64,000 nt of DNA from Halovulum sp039180525 (GTDB lineage: Bacteria > Pseudomonadota > Alphaproteobacteria > Rhodobacterales > Rhodobacteraceae), in assembly GCA_039180525.1 (NCBI GenBank), contig JBCDDF010000002.1, positions 109,010 through 173,009 of the forward strand. The letters are read 5' to 3'. Shown in pieces: positions 36,438 to 44,084 of the stretch. The translations under genes were made by a program, and so were the position numbers. How positions within the stretch are numbered: position 1 is the stretch's first letter; every line of letters starts with the position of its first letter. The notes below the pieces were generated by a model. That model saw only the letters and a program-made list of their open reading frames with translations, did no database searches and was not told the DNA's origin.

Positions 36438-37949
36438 CTAACCGGCGCCCAGACGCGGGATCTTATGCGCGCCGGTGGCAAAGCCGATATGCTTCTGTTC
36501 CATGTAAAACTCGAAACTCCAATCGCCGCCATCGCGCCCGATGCCGCTGGACTTGACCCCGCCGAAGGGCGTCGGCAGATGGCGGACATTCTCGGAATTG
36601 ACCCAGATCATGCCGGCCTCAAGCCCGTCGGTAAAGCGCAGCGCGCGGGTCAGGTCATTGGTCCACAGATAGGCGGTCAGCCCATAGGGCGTGTCGTTGG
36701 CGATCCGCAACGCATCCGCTTCGGTGGCGAAGGGAATCGAGGTCAGCACCGGCCCGAAAATCTCCTCCTGCGCGATCCGCATGGTGGTATCGGCGTCGGT
36801 AAAGAGCGTCGGCGACACGAAATAGCCCGCCCCCTCCGGCGCCTTTCCACCGGCGGCGATGGTGGCGCCGTCCGCGCGGGCGATGTCGAAATAGCCGGTG
36901 ACCTTGGCGAAATGTTCCGCGCTGATCAGGGGGCCGATCTCGGTCGACGGGTCCAGCGGATGGCCGACCTTGATCCGGCCGACGCGTTCGATCAGTCGCG
37001 CCTCGAACGCATCCTTGATCGTGTCCTGCACCAGCAGCCGCGACGAAGACGTGCAGCGTTCGCCATTGATCGAGTAGATCATGAAGATCACCGCATCGAG
37101 CGCGCGGTCCAGATCGGCATCGTCAAAGACGATCACCGGGTTCTTGCCGCCCAGTTCCAGATGGTTGCGCTTCAGCGTATCGGCGCCCTGCTTGACGATC
37201 TGGCTGCCCGTCCGGCTTTCGCCGACAAAGGCGATGGCGCGGATCAAGGGATGTTCGCACAGCGCCTTGCCGGCGACCTCGCCAAATCCGTTGACCGTGT
37301 TCAGCACACCCGGCGGCAGGCCGGCCTCCTCGGCGATCTCCACCAGCAGCCGCGCGGTCAGCGGCGAGGCTTCGGCCGGTTTGTGGACCACCGTGCACCC
37401 CGCGGCCAGGGCCGGCGCGATCTTCCAGGTCGACAGCATGAAGGGCGTGTTCCAAGGCGTAATCACCCCGACCGGGCCGATCGGCACGCGGGCGGTGACG
37501 TTCATCAGCGTCGGCGATTTCAGGTGCTGGCCGTCGCGGGCCTGCACGACCTGGTCGGCGAAATAGCGGAAGTTCTCCGCCCCGCGCAGCGCCGCCTTGG
37601 ACATGAACCGCACCGCTTGGCCCGTGTCCCAGCACTCGCACAGCGCGATCTCGTCGGCCCGCGCGACGATGCCGTCGGCGATGCGCAACAGGATCGCGCG
37701 CCGGTCGGTCGCGGGCATATCGCGCCAGGCGGCAAAGGCGTCTTGCGCGGCCCGCGCAGCGGCGTCGATATCGGCCGCGGTGCCCTGGGCCACATCGCAG
37801 ATCTTGCTTTCATCGACCGGCGAGTGCGTCGCGAACACGCCCCCTGCCGCGGCCACATCCTGCCCTGCGATCCGATGGGCGATGCAGGAGTCGCGGAACT
37901 GGGCCAGGTGCCAGTCCAGCTTGCGCAGATTGTCGTTCAGCACCGTCAT
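36438..37949 (-). CDS. hpaE: 5-carboxymethyl-2-hydroxymuconate semialdehyde dehydrogenase
   Basis: A 503-residue NAD-dependent aldehyde dehydrogenase. The catalytic Glu is in L-E-L-G-G-K-N-P, the catalytic Cys in I-N-G-E-R-C-T-S-S-S-R-L, and G-P-V-G-V-I-T-P-W-N-T-P-F matches the ALDH core. The I-N-G-E-R-C-T-S-S-S-R-L-L-V form is typical of HpaE. It oxidises the ring-cleavage semialdehyde. The start overlaps hpaF by 4 bp (ATGA reading), consistent with one polycistron. Confidence 0.93.
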   Translation of the reverse strand: MTVLNDNLRKLDWHLAQFRDSCIAHRIAGQDVAAAGGVFATHSPVDESKICDVAQGTAADIDAAARAAQDAFAAWRDMPATDRRAILLRIADGIVARADEIALCECWDTGQAVRFMSKAALRGAENFRYFADQVVQARDGQHLKSPTLMNVTARVPIGPVGVITPWNTPFMLSTWKIAPALAAGCTVVHKPAEASPLTARLLVEIAEEAGLPPGVLNTVNGFGEVAGKALCEHPLIRAIAFVGESRTGSQIVKQGADTLKRNHLELGGKNPVIVFDDADLDRALDAVIFMIYSINGERCTSSSRLLVQDTIKDAFEARLIERVGRIKVGHPLDPSTEIGPLISAEHFAKVTGYFDIARADGATIAAGGKAPEGAGYFVSPTLFTDADTTMRIAQEEIFGPVLTSIPFATEADALRIANDTPYGLTAYLWTNDLTRALRFTDGLEAGMIWVNSENVRHLPTPFGGVKSSGIGRDGGDWSFEFYMEQKHIGFATGAHKIPRLGAG

Positions 37950-38335
37950 GCCCCGGCCTCCAGATGGTCACGGATGGTCCCGGCTTTGGGCGCCAGGTCC
38001 GCGTCGATGTCGCGCAACTCTGCCGACAGGGCGATGGAGCGCGTGGCCAGCGCCGGCGCGACGGCCTCCTTAAGCGCCTCAAAAAGTCGTTCGATCGCAT
38101 CGCGCTTGACGGCTTCGGGGCGGCCGGCGCGCAAGCGCACCTTCAGGTCGATGAACCCATGCTTTGGGTCGCCATCCGCGATGGCGTAGTGGTCGACCCG
38201 CGTCGCCCGCACGCGGATGCCGGGCATCGGAAACGCCTCTATCCGCGACGCCTCGGCCCGCAACGCCTCGCACACCGCGCCCATATCGATTGCCGCGTCC
38301 AAATTGGCGGAATAGTCCAGGTGCAAATGCGGCAT
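37946..38335 (-). CDS. hpaF: 5-carboxymethyl-2-hydroxymuconate delta-isomerase
   Basis: A 129-residue tautomerase-superfamily isomerase. The ATG at 38335 gives M-P-H-L-H-L-D-Y, so that Pro becomes the N-terminal catalytic base after Met removal, and an AAGG lies 6 nt upstream. This argues against upstream starts. The family body (R-V-D-H-Y-A-I-A-D-G, G-F-I-D-L-K-V-R) is complete. It is the first gene of the hpa operon, directly downstream of AT-rich operator-like repeats shared with divergent hpaR. Confidence 0.92.
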   Translation of the reverse strand: MPHLHLDYSANLDAAIDMGAVCEALRAEASRIEAFPMPGIRVRATRVDHYAIADGDPKHGFIDLKVRLRAGRPEAVKRDAIERLFEALKEAVAPALATRSIALSAELRDIDADLAPKAGTIRDHLEAGA

Positions 38336-38343
38336 GGCTTGCC

Positions 38344-38370
38344 TTAACATGTTAATAGTTGCTATGTTAA
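38344..38370. promoter_or_regulatory. Probable HpaR operator region between hpaF and hpaR
   Basis: TTAACATGTTAA (38344-38355) is a perfect 12-bp palindrome, and a further ATGTTAA half-site lies at 38364-38370 after CT. The arms TTAATAG and CTATGTTAA also pair imperfectly. This AT-rich island in a GC-rich genome, between hpaF and its MarR-type regulator, fits a MarR operator overlapping the divergent promoters. The exact footprint is inferred. Confidence 0.6.
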
Positions 38371-38422
38371 ATAAATCGAGGCCGCCCGTCAAGCCAGACC
38401 CGAACCGGAGGGCTGCAAATCC

Positions 38423-38866
38423 ATGGCGCCAAAACTGCCACCGACCGCACGGTCCCTGCCGATTGCGCTGATCCGCGCGCGCGAGGGCGTGATGATCCCG
38501 ATCCGGGCGATGCTGGCCGAAACCGGCATCACCGAACAGCAATGGCGGGTTCTGCGCGTGCTGTCGGAATTCGGGACGATGGACACGAAAACGCTGGCCG
38601 ACCGCGCCAGCCTGCTGTTCCCCAGCCTGACCCGCATCGCCACGACGCTCAGCAACAAGGGGCTGATCACGCAAACACGCGACAAAAAAGACCGGCGGCG
38701 TCAGTTGATCAAGCTGACCGAGGCCGGACAGACGGTGATCGACGCCCATGCGCCGCAGGCCGCGCGGATCGCCGCCGCGTTCCAACGGCGATTGGGCGCA
38801 CAGGACCACGCGCTGCTGCTGGATCTTTTGGCCAAGTTGGACCCGGGGGCGGAAAGCAAACGCTGA
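38423..38866 (+). CDS. hpaR: MarR family regulator of the homoprotocatechuate operon
   Basis: A 147-residue winged-helix repressor. The N-terminal S-L-P-I-A-L-I-R-A-R-E-G-V-M and the core I-T-E-Q-Q-W-R-V-L-R-V-L match HpaR, and the wing segment D-K-K-D-R-R-R-Q-L-I-K-L is typical of MarR proteins. HpaR represses the hpa meta-cleavage operon and is released by hydroxyphenylacetates. It diverges from hpaF across an AT-rich palindromic region. Downstream of it lies a block of decayed genes. Confidence 0.92.
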   Translation: MAPKLPPTARSLPIALIRAREGVMIPIRAMLAETGITEQQWRVLRVLSEFGTMDTKTLADRASLLFPSLTRIATTLSNKGLITQTRDKKDRRRQLIKLTEAGQTVIDAHAPQAARIAAAFQRRLGAQDHALLLDLLAKLDPGAESKR

Positions 38867-38904
38867 GATGGGCCGGCCGAGCCCCGGCCCGAAGCGGGCG
38901 GCGG

Positions 38905-39110
38905 TTCGACCGCGACCGCGCCGTCGGCGACCCATCGATCCGGCACATCCAGCGCCGCCTCGGCAAAGCGCTCATCGTTGCTATGGCACTCCAGCACCGT
39001 CAGACCCGCCGGCGGGCGGATCGCCTGGGCCATCTCGTCCACCATCGCGGCCAACCCCTCGGGATCATGAGCCGGTTCACCCTTGAGGTCCCAGGCTTCG
39101 ACGCCGTGCT
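38905..39110 (-). pseudogene. C-terminal remnant of a Tm-1-like ATP-binding (UPF0261) protein
   Basis: A leftward frame of about 67 codons reads H-G-V-E-A-W-D, then H-D-P-E-G-L-A-A-M-V, then L-E-C-H-S-N-D-E-R-F-A-E-A-A-L, which resembles the C-terminal end of Tm-1-like/UPF0261 proteins. The remaining 300 or more residues of that family are absent; upstream the frame runs straight into a hexanucleotide repeat. There is no start codon in context. The family assignment is from memory of the C-terminal pattern and is moderately sure. Confidence 0.5.
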
Positions 39111-39114
39111 TTAG

Positions 39115-39148
39115 CACCTGCACCTGCACCTGCACCTGCACCTGCACC
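39115..39148. repeat. Hexanucleotide tandem repeat (CACCTG)5
   Basis: Five perfect CACCTG units (39115-39144) followed by CACC. On the minus strand it would encode alternating Gln-Val. It lies exactly between two decayed gene fragments and may mark the junction. The length is a multiple of three, so slippage would not shift a frame. Confidence 0.9.
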
Positions 39149-39149
39149 G

Positions 39150-39650
39150 GCTCCCGCGCGCTAGGGCCGGTCGCGCAGCAGGGTCACATAGCTGAGACAG
39201 GACGACCCCCGGCTCGTCATCCCGATCCCCGGCCGGCCGGCGTGCGACCATCCAATGCGCGCGGCCGAGATCGTCGGTATGGCGTCCCAGCGCCGCCCCG
39301 GCCTCCGGCCCGGTGCCGGTCACCACGTCGAGCACGCCCTTGGGCAGCCCGACCTCGTGGCAGATCTCCACCAGTCGCAACAGCGACACAGAGGCGATCT
39401 CCGCCAGTTTCAGCACCACGAAGTTGCCCGCCGCCAGTGCCGGCGCGATCTTCCAGGCGCCGATCATCGGCGGGACGTTCCACGGCACGATGGCACCCCC
39501 CACGCCGACCGGTTCGTGATGCGCAAGCCCCAGCCTGCCGGGCGGGCGTGGGCGCGATTGCCCCGTACTCCTTGCCGCAAAGCGCGCCGCAATAGCGAAA
39601 GGTCGCGGCGCCGCGTTTGCGAAGCCAACGCTCCCTATGCCCGGAAAAGA
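39150..39650 (-). pseudogene. Aldehyde dehydrogenase fragment (frameshifted, truncated)
   Basis: Leftward frames contain the ALDH coenzyme-binding segment P-V-G-V-G-G-A-I-V-P-W-N-V-P-P, then W-K-I-A-P-A-L-A-A-G-N-F-V-V-L-K and G-L-P-K-G-V-L-D-V-V-T-G-T-G. An upstream piece (A-A-T-F-R-Y-C-G-A-L) lies in a different frame, so at least one frameshift separates them near 39540. The catalytic Glu and Cys regions are missing and the frame ends at the CACCTG repeat. It cannot make a working enzyme. Confidence 0.8.
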
Positions 39651-39654
39651 CCGC

Positions 39655-40223
39655 GCCCGACGCGATGGTGTTGCAGCCCAGCGTATCGAACGCGGCGTCA
39701 GAGGTATGTTAGAATCCCGTCTCCTGCGCCAACGCCTTGGTCACCTTGGTTGGGATCAGGGGCCCACCGAAGTGACCCAGCACCACGTCGTTGGTCTGCG
39801 CGTGCGTGGCCAGGCCCGCCATGTCTTCACAGAGCGCATCGCCCCCCGTCACGATAACGAACGGATAGGTCAGGAACGCGCCCAGCGGCTCCAAAGGGTT
39901 GGGGTTCGACTCGGGGATGCCGATCTCTGGGCCGATGATCGGCACCGCCATGAGGAAGGATCCGATTGTATGGCCATCGGCCGGCGCGACCGCGACCTCC
40001 ACGGCACCCGGAAATAGCCCGCCGCCGCCCGGCTTTTTCACAAGGCCGGCACGCTGCACTCGGCCCAAAAATCCTCGGCGATCATCCGGGTCAGCACATC
40101 CTCCAGATCGCCCGCGGCCAGGGCGGCACGAAGGATAGCGGCTTTTCGGGGTGTTCCGCGATGGCTGATAACGCCAGCGCCCCAAATCCGACCACCCCAA
40201 GGCCCGCTGCCAATCGCTTCACG
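39655..40223 (-). pseudogene. Tripartite tricarboxylate transporter substrate-binding (TctC-like) pseudogene
   Basis: A leftward TctC-like sequence is broken into three frames. A GTG at 40223 begins a signal-peptide-like stretch (V-K-R-L-A-A-G-L-G-V-V-G-F-G-A-L-A-L-S-A). A second frame continues G-D-L-E-D-V-L-T-R-M-I-A-E-D-F. A third gives K-K-P-G-G-G-G-L-F-P-G-A-V and A-P-A-D-G-H-T-I-G-S-F-L. An in-frame TAA at 39711-39709 then precedes T-S-D-A-A-F-D-T-L-G. Two frameshifts plus a nonsense codon show decay of an uptake-system binding protein. Confidence 0.78.
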
Positions 40224-40292
40224 CCGTCTTTGCGCGTTGGCGCCGCCGCTCTTGCGGGGTCGGTCCACTATTGTTACCTTCGGCACGCTCAT

Positions 40293-40347
40293 ACTGCCCA
40301 TGCGGCAGTTTCCGTCAACGTTTCGGTTCGGACCGCATCGCATGCGG
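40293..40347. promoter_or_regulatory. Two palindromes upstream of the IclR gene
   Basis: ACTGCC-N5-GGCAGT (40293-40309) and CCGCAT-N3-ATGCGG (40333-40347) are perfect 6-bp inverted repeats within 85 bp of the IclR start. They are candidates for autoregulation by the IclR protein. No clear -35/-10 pair could be assigned. Confidence 0.45.
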
Positions 40348-40376
40348 GCGCCGCGAAATCAGGGATGCCGCCCGCC

Positions 40377-41186
40377 ATGGCCAGAACGACGATGAGTTCG
40401 GTGGACAAGGCCCTGACGCTGCTTCGGTTTTTCTCCACCCACCTGCCCGAAATCGGCCTGTCAGAGCTTGCGCGCCTGTCGGGTCACGACAAGACGACGA
40501 CGCTGCGCTGCCTCACGGCATTGAAACGCAACGGTTTTCTGGAACAGGATCCGACCAGTCGCAAATATCGGGTCGGGCTGACCCCGATCCATCTGGCACA
40601 AATCCGCGAGCACAACTTTCCGGTCCGCACGATCATCGCGCGACATCTGGAACACCTGGCCACCACACTGGAAGAAACCGCGCACGGCACCCTGCTTATG
40701 GGCGACGACCCGGTCGCGGTGTCGGTTCGCGACCCCGACCGCGCGCTTTATGTCCGGGTCGAGCCGTCGGGCGTGCTGCCGTGGAATGCCACCGCCTCCG
40801 GCTTGGCGATCTCTGCCTTTCTGCCACCTGAGCGCCAGGCGGCGCTGCTCGCCCGCCCCGATCCGGCGCGCTTCACCGACCACACCGAAACCGATCCGGA
40901 CCGCCTGCGTGCGATCCTGGCCAGATGCCGCGCGGAAGGTCTGGCGCGGGCCCACGCAACGTTCGAGAACGAAGTTATCGGCACCGCCGCCCCGATCCTC
41001 GACAGCGCCGCGGCGCCGGTCGGCGCCATCGCCGTCGCGGCCGTCGCCAGCCGCATGACGCCCGAATTGCAGGGCCGCATTGACCGCGAACTGCGGCGGG
41101 CCGCCGCCGCCATCACCCAAGATCTGGGCGGCCCACCCGCCCCCACCGCCAAGGACCGCACGCATGCTTCAGACGAACTTCCTTAA
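40377..41186 (+). CDS. IclR family transcriptional regulator
   Basis: A regulator of about 269 residues. The N-terminal winged helix (S-S-V-D-K-A-L-T-L-L-R-F-F and L-S-E-L-A-R-L-S-G-H-D-K-T-T-T-L-R-C-L-T-A-L) is classic IclR, followed by the GAF-like effector domain. The ATG at 40365 is an alternative start, but AGGG directly abuts it, so 40377 is slightly preferred. Its 3' end overlaps the aminotransferase gene by 23 bp. It probably controls that gene and may once have controlled the decayed transporter genes upstream. Confidence 0.88.
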   Translation: MARTTMSSVDKALTLLRFFSTHLPEIGLSELARLSGHDKTTTLRCLTALKRNGFLEQDPTSRKYRVGLTPIHLAQIREHNFPVRTIIARHLEHLATTLEETAHGTLLMGDDPVAVSVRDPDRALYVRVEPSGVLPWNATASGLAISAFLPPERQAALLARPDPARFTDHTETDPDRLRAILARCRAEGLARAHATFENEVIGTAAPILDSAAAPVGAIAVAAVASRMTPELQGRIDRELRRAAAAITQDLGGPPAPTAKDRTHASDELP

Positions 41187-42516
41187 GGAAAACAACGCCC
41201 GCCACATGTGGCACCCGATGGCGCATCCGGCGGATTCGCGCGCCAATCCGCCCAGCATCATCACCGGCGGCGCGGGCGTGCGCATTCGCGATGTCGACGG
41301 GCACGAAACCATCGACGCGGTCGGCGGCCTGTGGAACGTGAACCTGGGCTATTCCTGCGCGCCGGTGAAGGCGGCGATCGCCGCGCAACTCGATGCGCTG
41401 CCCTATTACTCGACCTTCCGCGGCACCTCCAACGACCAGGTGATCGAGCTCAGCTATATGCTGCGCGACTTTTTCGAACCCGATGGGCTGAGCCGGGCCT
41501 TCTTCACCTCCGGCGGGTCCGACAGTGTGGAGATCTGCCTGCGTCTGGCGCGCCAGTATCACAAGCTGCGCGGCGAAGGCGGGCGCACCAAGTATCTGTC
41601 GCTGAAAAAGGGCTATCACGGCACCCATACCGGCGGTGCGTCGGTCAATGGCAACGCCAATTTCCGCGCCCAGTACGAGCCGCTGATGCCGGGCTGTTTC
41701 CACATCCCCGCGCCCTACACCTATCGCAACCCGTTCGATGAAAGCGATCCGGCGCGGCTGGCGCAGTTATGTCTGAACGCCCTGGAGGACGAAATCGCGT
41801 TCCAGGGCGCGGGCACCATCGCGGCCTTTATCATGGAGCCGGTATTGGGTGCGGGCGGCGTCATCCCGCCGCATGAAAGCTTCATGCCCGGGGTGCGCGA
41901 TATCTGTTCGCGCCACGGCATTCTCCTCATCGCGGACGAGGTGATCACCGCCTTCGGGCGCACCGGCAGTTGGACCGGGTCCCGGCATTGGGGCGTGCAG
42001 CCGGACCTCGCCGCCACCGCCAAAGCGATCACCAACGGCTATTTTCCCTTCGGCGCGGCGATGATCGCCGGCCATGTGGCGCAGGTTTTCGAAGACAATG
42101 GCGATGGCGGCGGCATGATCGGGTCCGGCTATACCTATTCCGGTCATCCGGTCGGTGCGGCGGCCGCGGTCGCCTGTCTGAAAGAAACGCTGCGCCAGGA
42201 CATCCCCGGCAACGCCGCAGCGCGCGGGGCGCAATTGCACGCGGGGCTTCAGGCGCTGTTCGAGACGTATGAATTGATCGGCGACGTGCGCGGCGGGCAC
42301 GGTCTGATGTGCGCGCTGGAACTGGTGGCGGACCGCGCCTCCAAGACCCCGGCGGACAAAGCCACGGGTTTGCGCGTGCAGGAGGCCGCCTATCGCGCCG
42401 GCGTGATGGTGCGCGTCTCCGGTCCCAACGTCATCCTGTCGCCGCCCCTGATCGTGACCGAGGCCGATATCGACGGTATCCTGCAGGGCTTGGACACCGG
42501 TTTGGCCGCGGCATAA
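41164..42516 (+). CDS. Class III (omega-amino acid:pyruvate) aminotransferase
   Basis: A 450-residue PLP aminotransferase of class III. The PLP Asp is in L-I-A-D-E-V-I-T-A-F-G-R-T-G, the Schiff-base Lys in A-T-A-K-A-I-T-N-G-Y-F-P-F-G-A, and the Y-H-G-T-H-T-G-G-A-S motif contacts the cofactor. Candidates are beta-alanine, taurine or amine:pyruvate transaminases. The ATG at 41164 lies inside the end of the IclR gene, so the pair is translationally linked. The amino donor is not evident from context. Confidence 0.88.
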   Translation: MLQTNFLKENNARHMWHPMAHPADSRANPPSIITGGAGVRIRDVDGHETIDAVGGLWNVNLGYSCAPVKAAIAAQLDALPYYSTFRGTSNDQVIELSYMLRDFFEPDGLSRAFFTSGGSDSVEICLRLARQYHKLRGEGGRTKYLSLKKGYHGTHTGGASVNGNANFRAQYEPLMPGCFHIPAPYTYRNPFDESDPARLAQLCLNALEDEIAFQGAGTIAAFIMEPVLGAGGVIPPHESFMPGVRDICSRHGILLIADEVITAFGRTGSWTGSRHWGVQPDLAATAKAITNGYFPFGAAMIAGHVAQVFEDNGDGGGMIGSGYTYSGHPVGAAAAVACLKETLRQDIPGNAAARGAQLHAGLQALFETYELIGDVRGGHGLMCALELVADRASKTPADKATGLRVQEAAYRAGVMVRVSGPNVILSPPLIVTEADIDGILQGLDTGLAAA

Positions 42517-42862
42517 GCAGCGCCGGGCCCCATTGAGCGTCGCAGCCCGGACACCACGACCAACGGCACCTTCCGTGAAGACGAGCGTCGTTCCGCAAAT
42601 CCGGCTGCACGGACGCGGCACCGACCTTGCCGATGGTCCCACGACGGCCCGCACTTCCGGCGTTTCCACGGCGACCCCGGTGTGCGTCTTGCACTATAGA
42701 TGCCGCTTCAGGCTGCCCCGCGCGCAGCCAATCGCCCTCAGATATGGGGGGTGGCGGAGAGTCGGGGAGATATTTCGAACTCCGCCGCCCAAAGCCGCGA
42801 CTGCGGCTCGCCCGGTCAGGGCGCCCCCACGGAGCGCCTTTGGCGCGTGAGCGAAATAATAC
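42517..42862. other. Intergenic region with a degenerate tRNA-Ser 3'-end copy
   Basis: No protein gene is recognised in these 346 bp. At 42752-42780 the sequence TGGCGGAGAG, followed after a divergent 10-11 nt by TTTCGAAC, repeats the 3' end of the adjacent tRNA-Ser (42863-42887) in the same orientation. The second copy is incomplete and lacks a functional tRNA body. It may be an old attachment-site duplication. Confidence 0.55.
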
Positions 42863-42950
42863 TGGCGGAGAGACAGGGATTCGAACCCTGGGACGCTCGC
42901 ACGTCAACGGTTTTCAAGACCGCCGCAATCGACCACTCTGCCACCTCTCC
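42863..42950 (-). tRNA. tRNA-Ser (anticodon TGA)
   Basis: Read on the minus strand, an 88-nt class II tRNA starts GGAGAGG and ends with an encoded CCA (42865-42863). The anticodon TGA is at 42916-42914 within CTTGAAAA, a long variable arm follows (TTGACGTGCGAGCGTC), and the T-arm GGTTCGAATCC is canonical. It reads UCA and other serine codons. Confidence 0.97.
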
Positions 42951-43136
42951 GCGGCGCGTTCGGCCTAGCCCGCTCGGCGCTGCCGTGCAAGCCGGGGCTT
43001 GGCCGCCGGCGTGGCTTCCCTTGGCCGCGAATTGCGATTAGACTGCCGCATATGGTGTTCGGACCCAACCGAACCGCAAGGAGCAGCATGACCGCCCAAC
43101 CGCAGCGTCGCCGCTGGCGGGGATATGGAGATCGGG

Positions 43137-44084
43137 ATGAACAGGCAGTCGAACATCATCATAGGCCGCGGCGGCGTGAGGGCGCGGCTGCTCATGGCCT
43201 GCGCGGTATTGGCGCTCGCAGGCTGCGAGCAATTGGCGCAAACGGGTGGAGAGGCAGGCAACTCGTCGTCCGCCGCGTCGCCCGAACAGGTGCTGCGGGT
43301 CGAAGAACGCGACATCGAACGGCCCGATATCTTCAATATCGAGGCGCGGGCGCTCTGGGACGGGCGGTTTTCGCTGGGCGGCCGCTGGATCGCCGTGGCG
43401 CGCGATGTGAAGGCGGAGCGTGTCAAGATCACCAATCTGGAAAACGGCCGCGAGGTCGAAGGGGCGCTGTTCAAGACAGAGGTCGAACGCGCCGGCCCGC
43501 CGATCATGGTATCCATGGATGCGGCGGAGGCGCTGGGCATGCAGGCCGGTGCGCCGACGCAATTGCGCGCGGTGGTGCTGCGGCGCGAAAGCGTCGAGGT
43601 CACGGCCCCCGTGGAGCCGCTGCCGACCGAGCCCGAAACCGCCATCGACCCGGCCGCCCCCGACGCGACCGAGACGCCCGACGCCGCCGAAGCCGTCGCG
43701 GCAACACCGGCGGCCGCGCCGGTGCCTGTGCCCGCCGCCGATGCATCCAGCCTGATCACCATCATCGAACAGGAACCGATGGACACGTCCGCGATCGAAA
43801 CCGCCGTGCTGCAGGCACTGGACGAAACCCCTGCAGCCGCATCCGGCGACGCCCCGGCGCGGCCGCGCATCCAAGTCGCCTCCGGCACCAACCAGGAGGG
43901 GGCGGAGGCGGTCTCCCGCCGTCTGGCGGGCGCCGATATTCCGGCCGAGGTGACCACCGGCGGCACCGAGGATGCGCCGATCTATCGCGTCATCGCCGGT
44001 CCCTTCGCGAGCCAGGGCGCCTTTGATGCCGCGCTCGAAAAACTGCGGGAGCTTGGATATGCGGATGCTTTCCCGACTTCGTGA
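43137..44084 (+). CDS. SPOR-domain lipoprotein
   Basis: A 315-residue protein with a lipoprotein signal (L-M-A-C-A-V-L-A-L-A-G-C, acylated Cys near residue 31). A structured N-terminal half is followed by an Ala/Pro/Thr/Glu-rich linker (about residues 160-205) and a C-terminal SPOR domain (I-Q-V-A-S-G-T-N, then Y-R-V-I-A-G-P-F-A-S). SPOR domains bind denuded septal peptidoglycan. GGAG at 43127-43130 sits 6 nt before ATG 43137, which is preferred over ATG 43125. It overlaps the D,D-carboxypeptidase gene by 26 bp, linking it to wall metabolism; an RlpA-like role is possible but no RlpA double-psi barrel is visible. Confidence 0.85.
   Translation: MNRQSNIIIGRGGVRARLLMACAVLALAGCEQLAQTGGEAGNSSSAASPEQVLRVEERDIERPDIFNIEARALWDGRFSLGGRWIAVARDVKAERVKITNLENGREVEGALFKTEVERAGPPIMVSMDAAEALGMQAGAPTQLRAVVLRRESVEVTAPVEPLPTEPETAIDPAAPDATETPDAAEAVAATPAAAPVPVPAADASSLITIIEQEPMDTSAIETAVLQALDETPAAASGDAPARPRIQVASGTNQEGAEAVSRRLAGADIPAEVTTGGTEDAPIYRVIAGPFASQGAFDAALEKLRELGYADAFPTS

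Noticed and set aside
39115..39148. CRISPR-like array
   Set aside because: Only a 6-bp simple repeat with no spacers.
42700..43041. Frames across tRNA-Ser with Q-G-F-E-P-W-D-A-R-like peptides
   Set aside because: Another antisense-tRNA artefact; no independent coding evidence.
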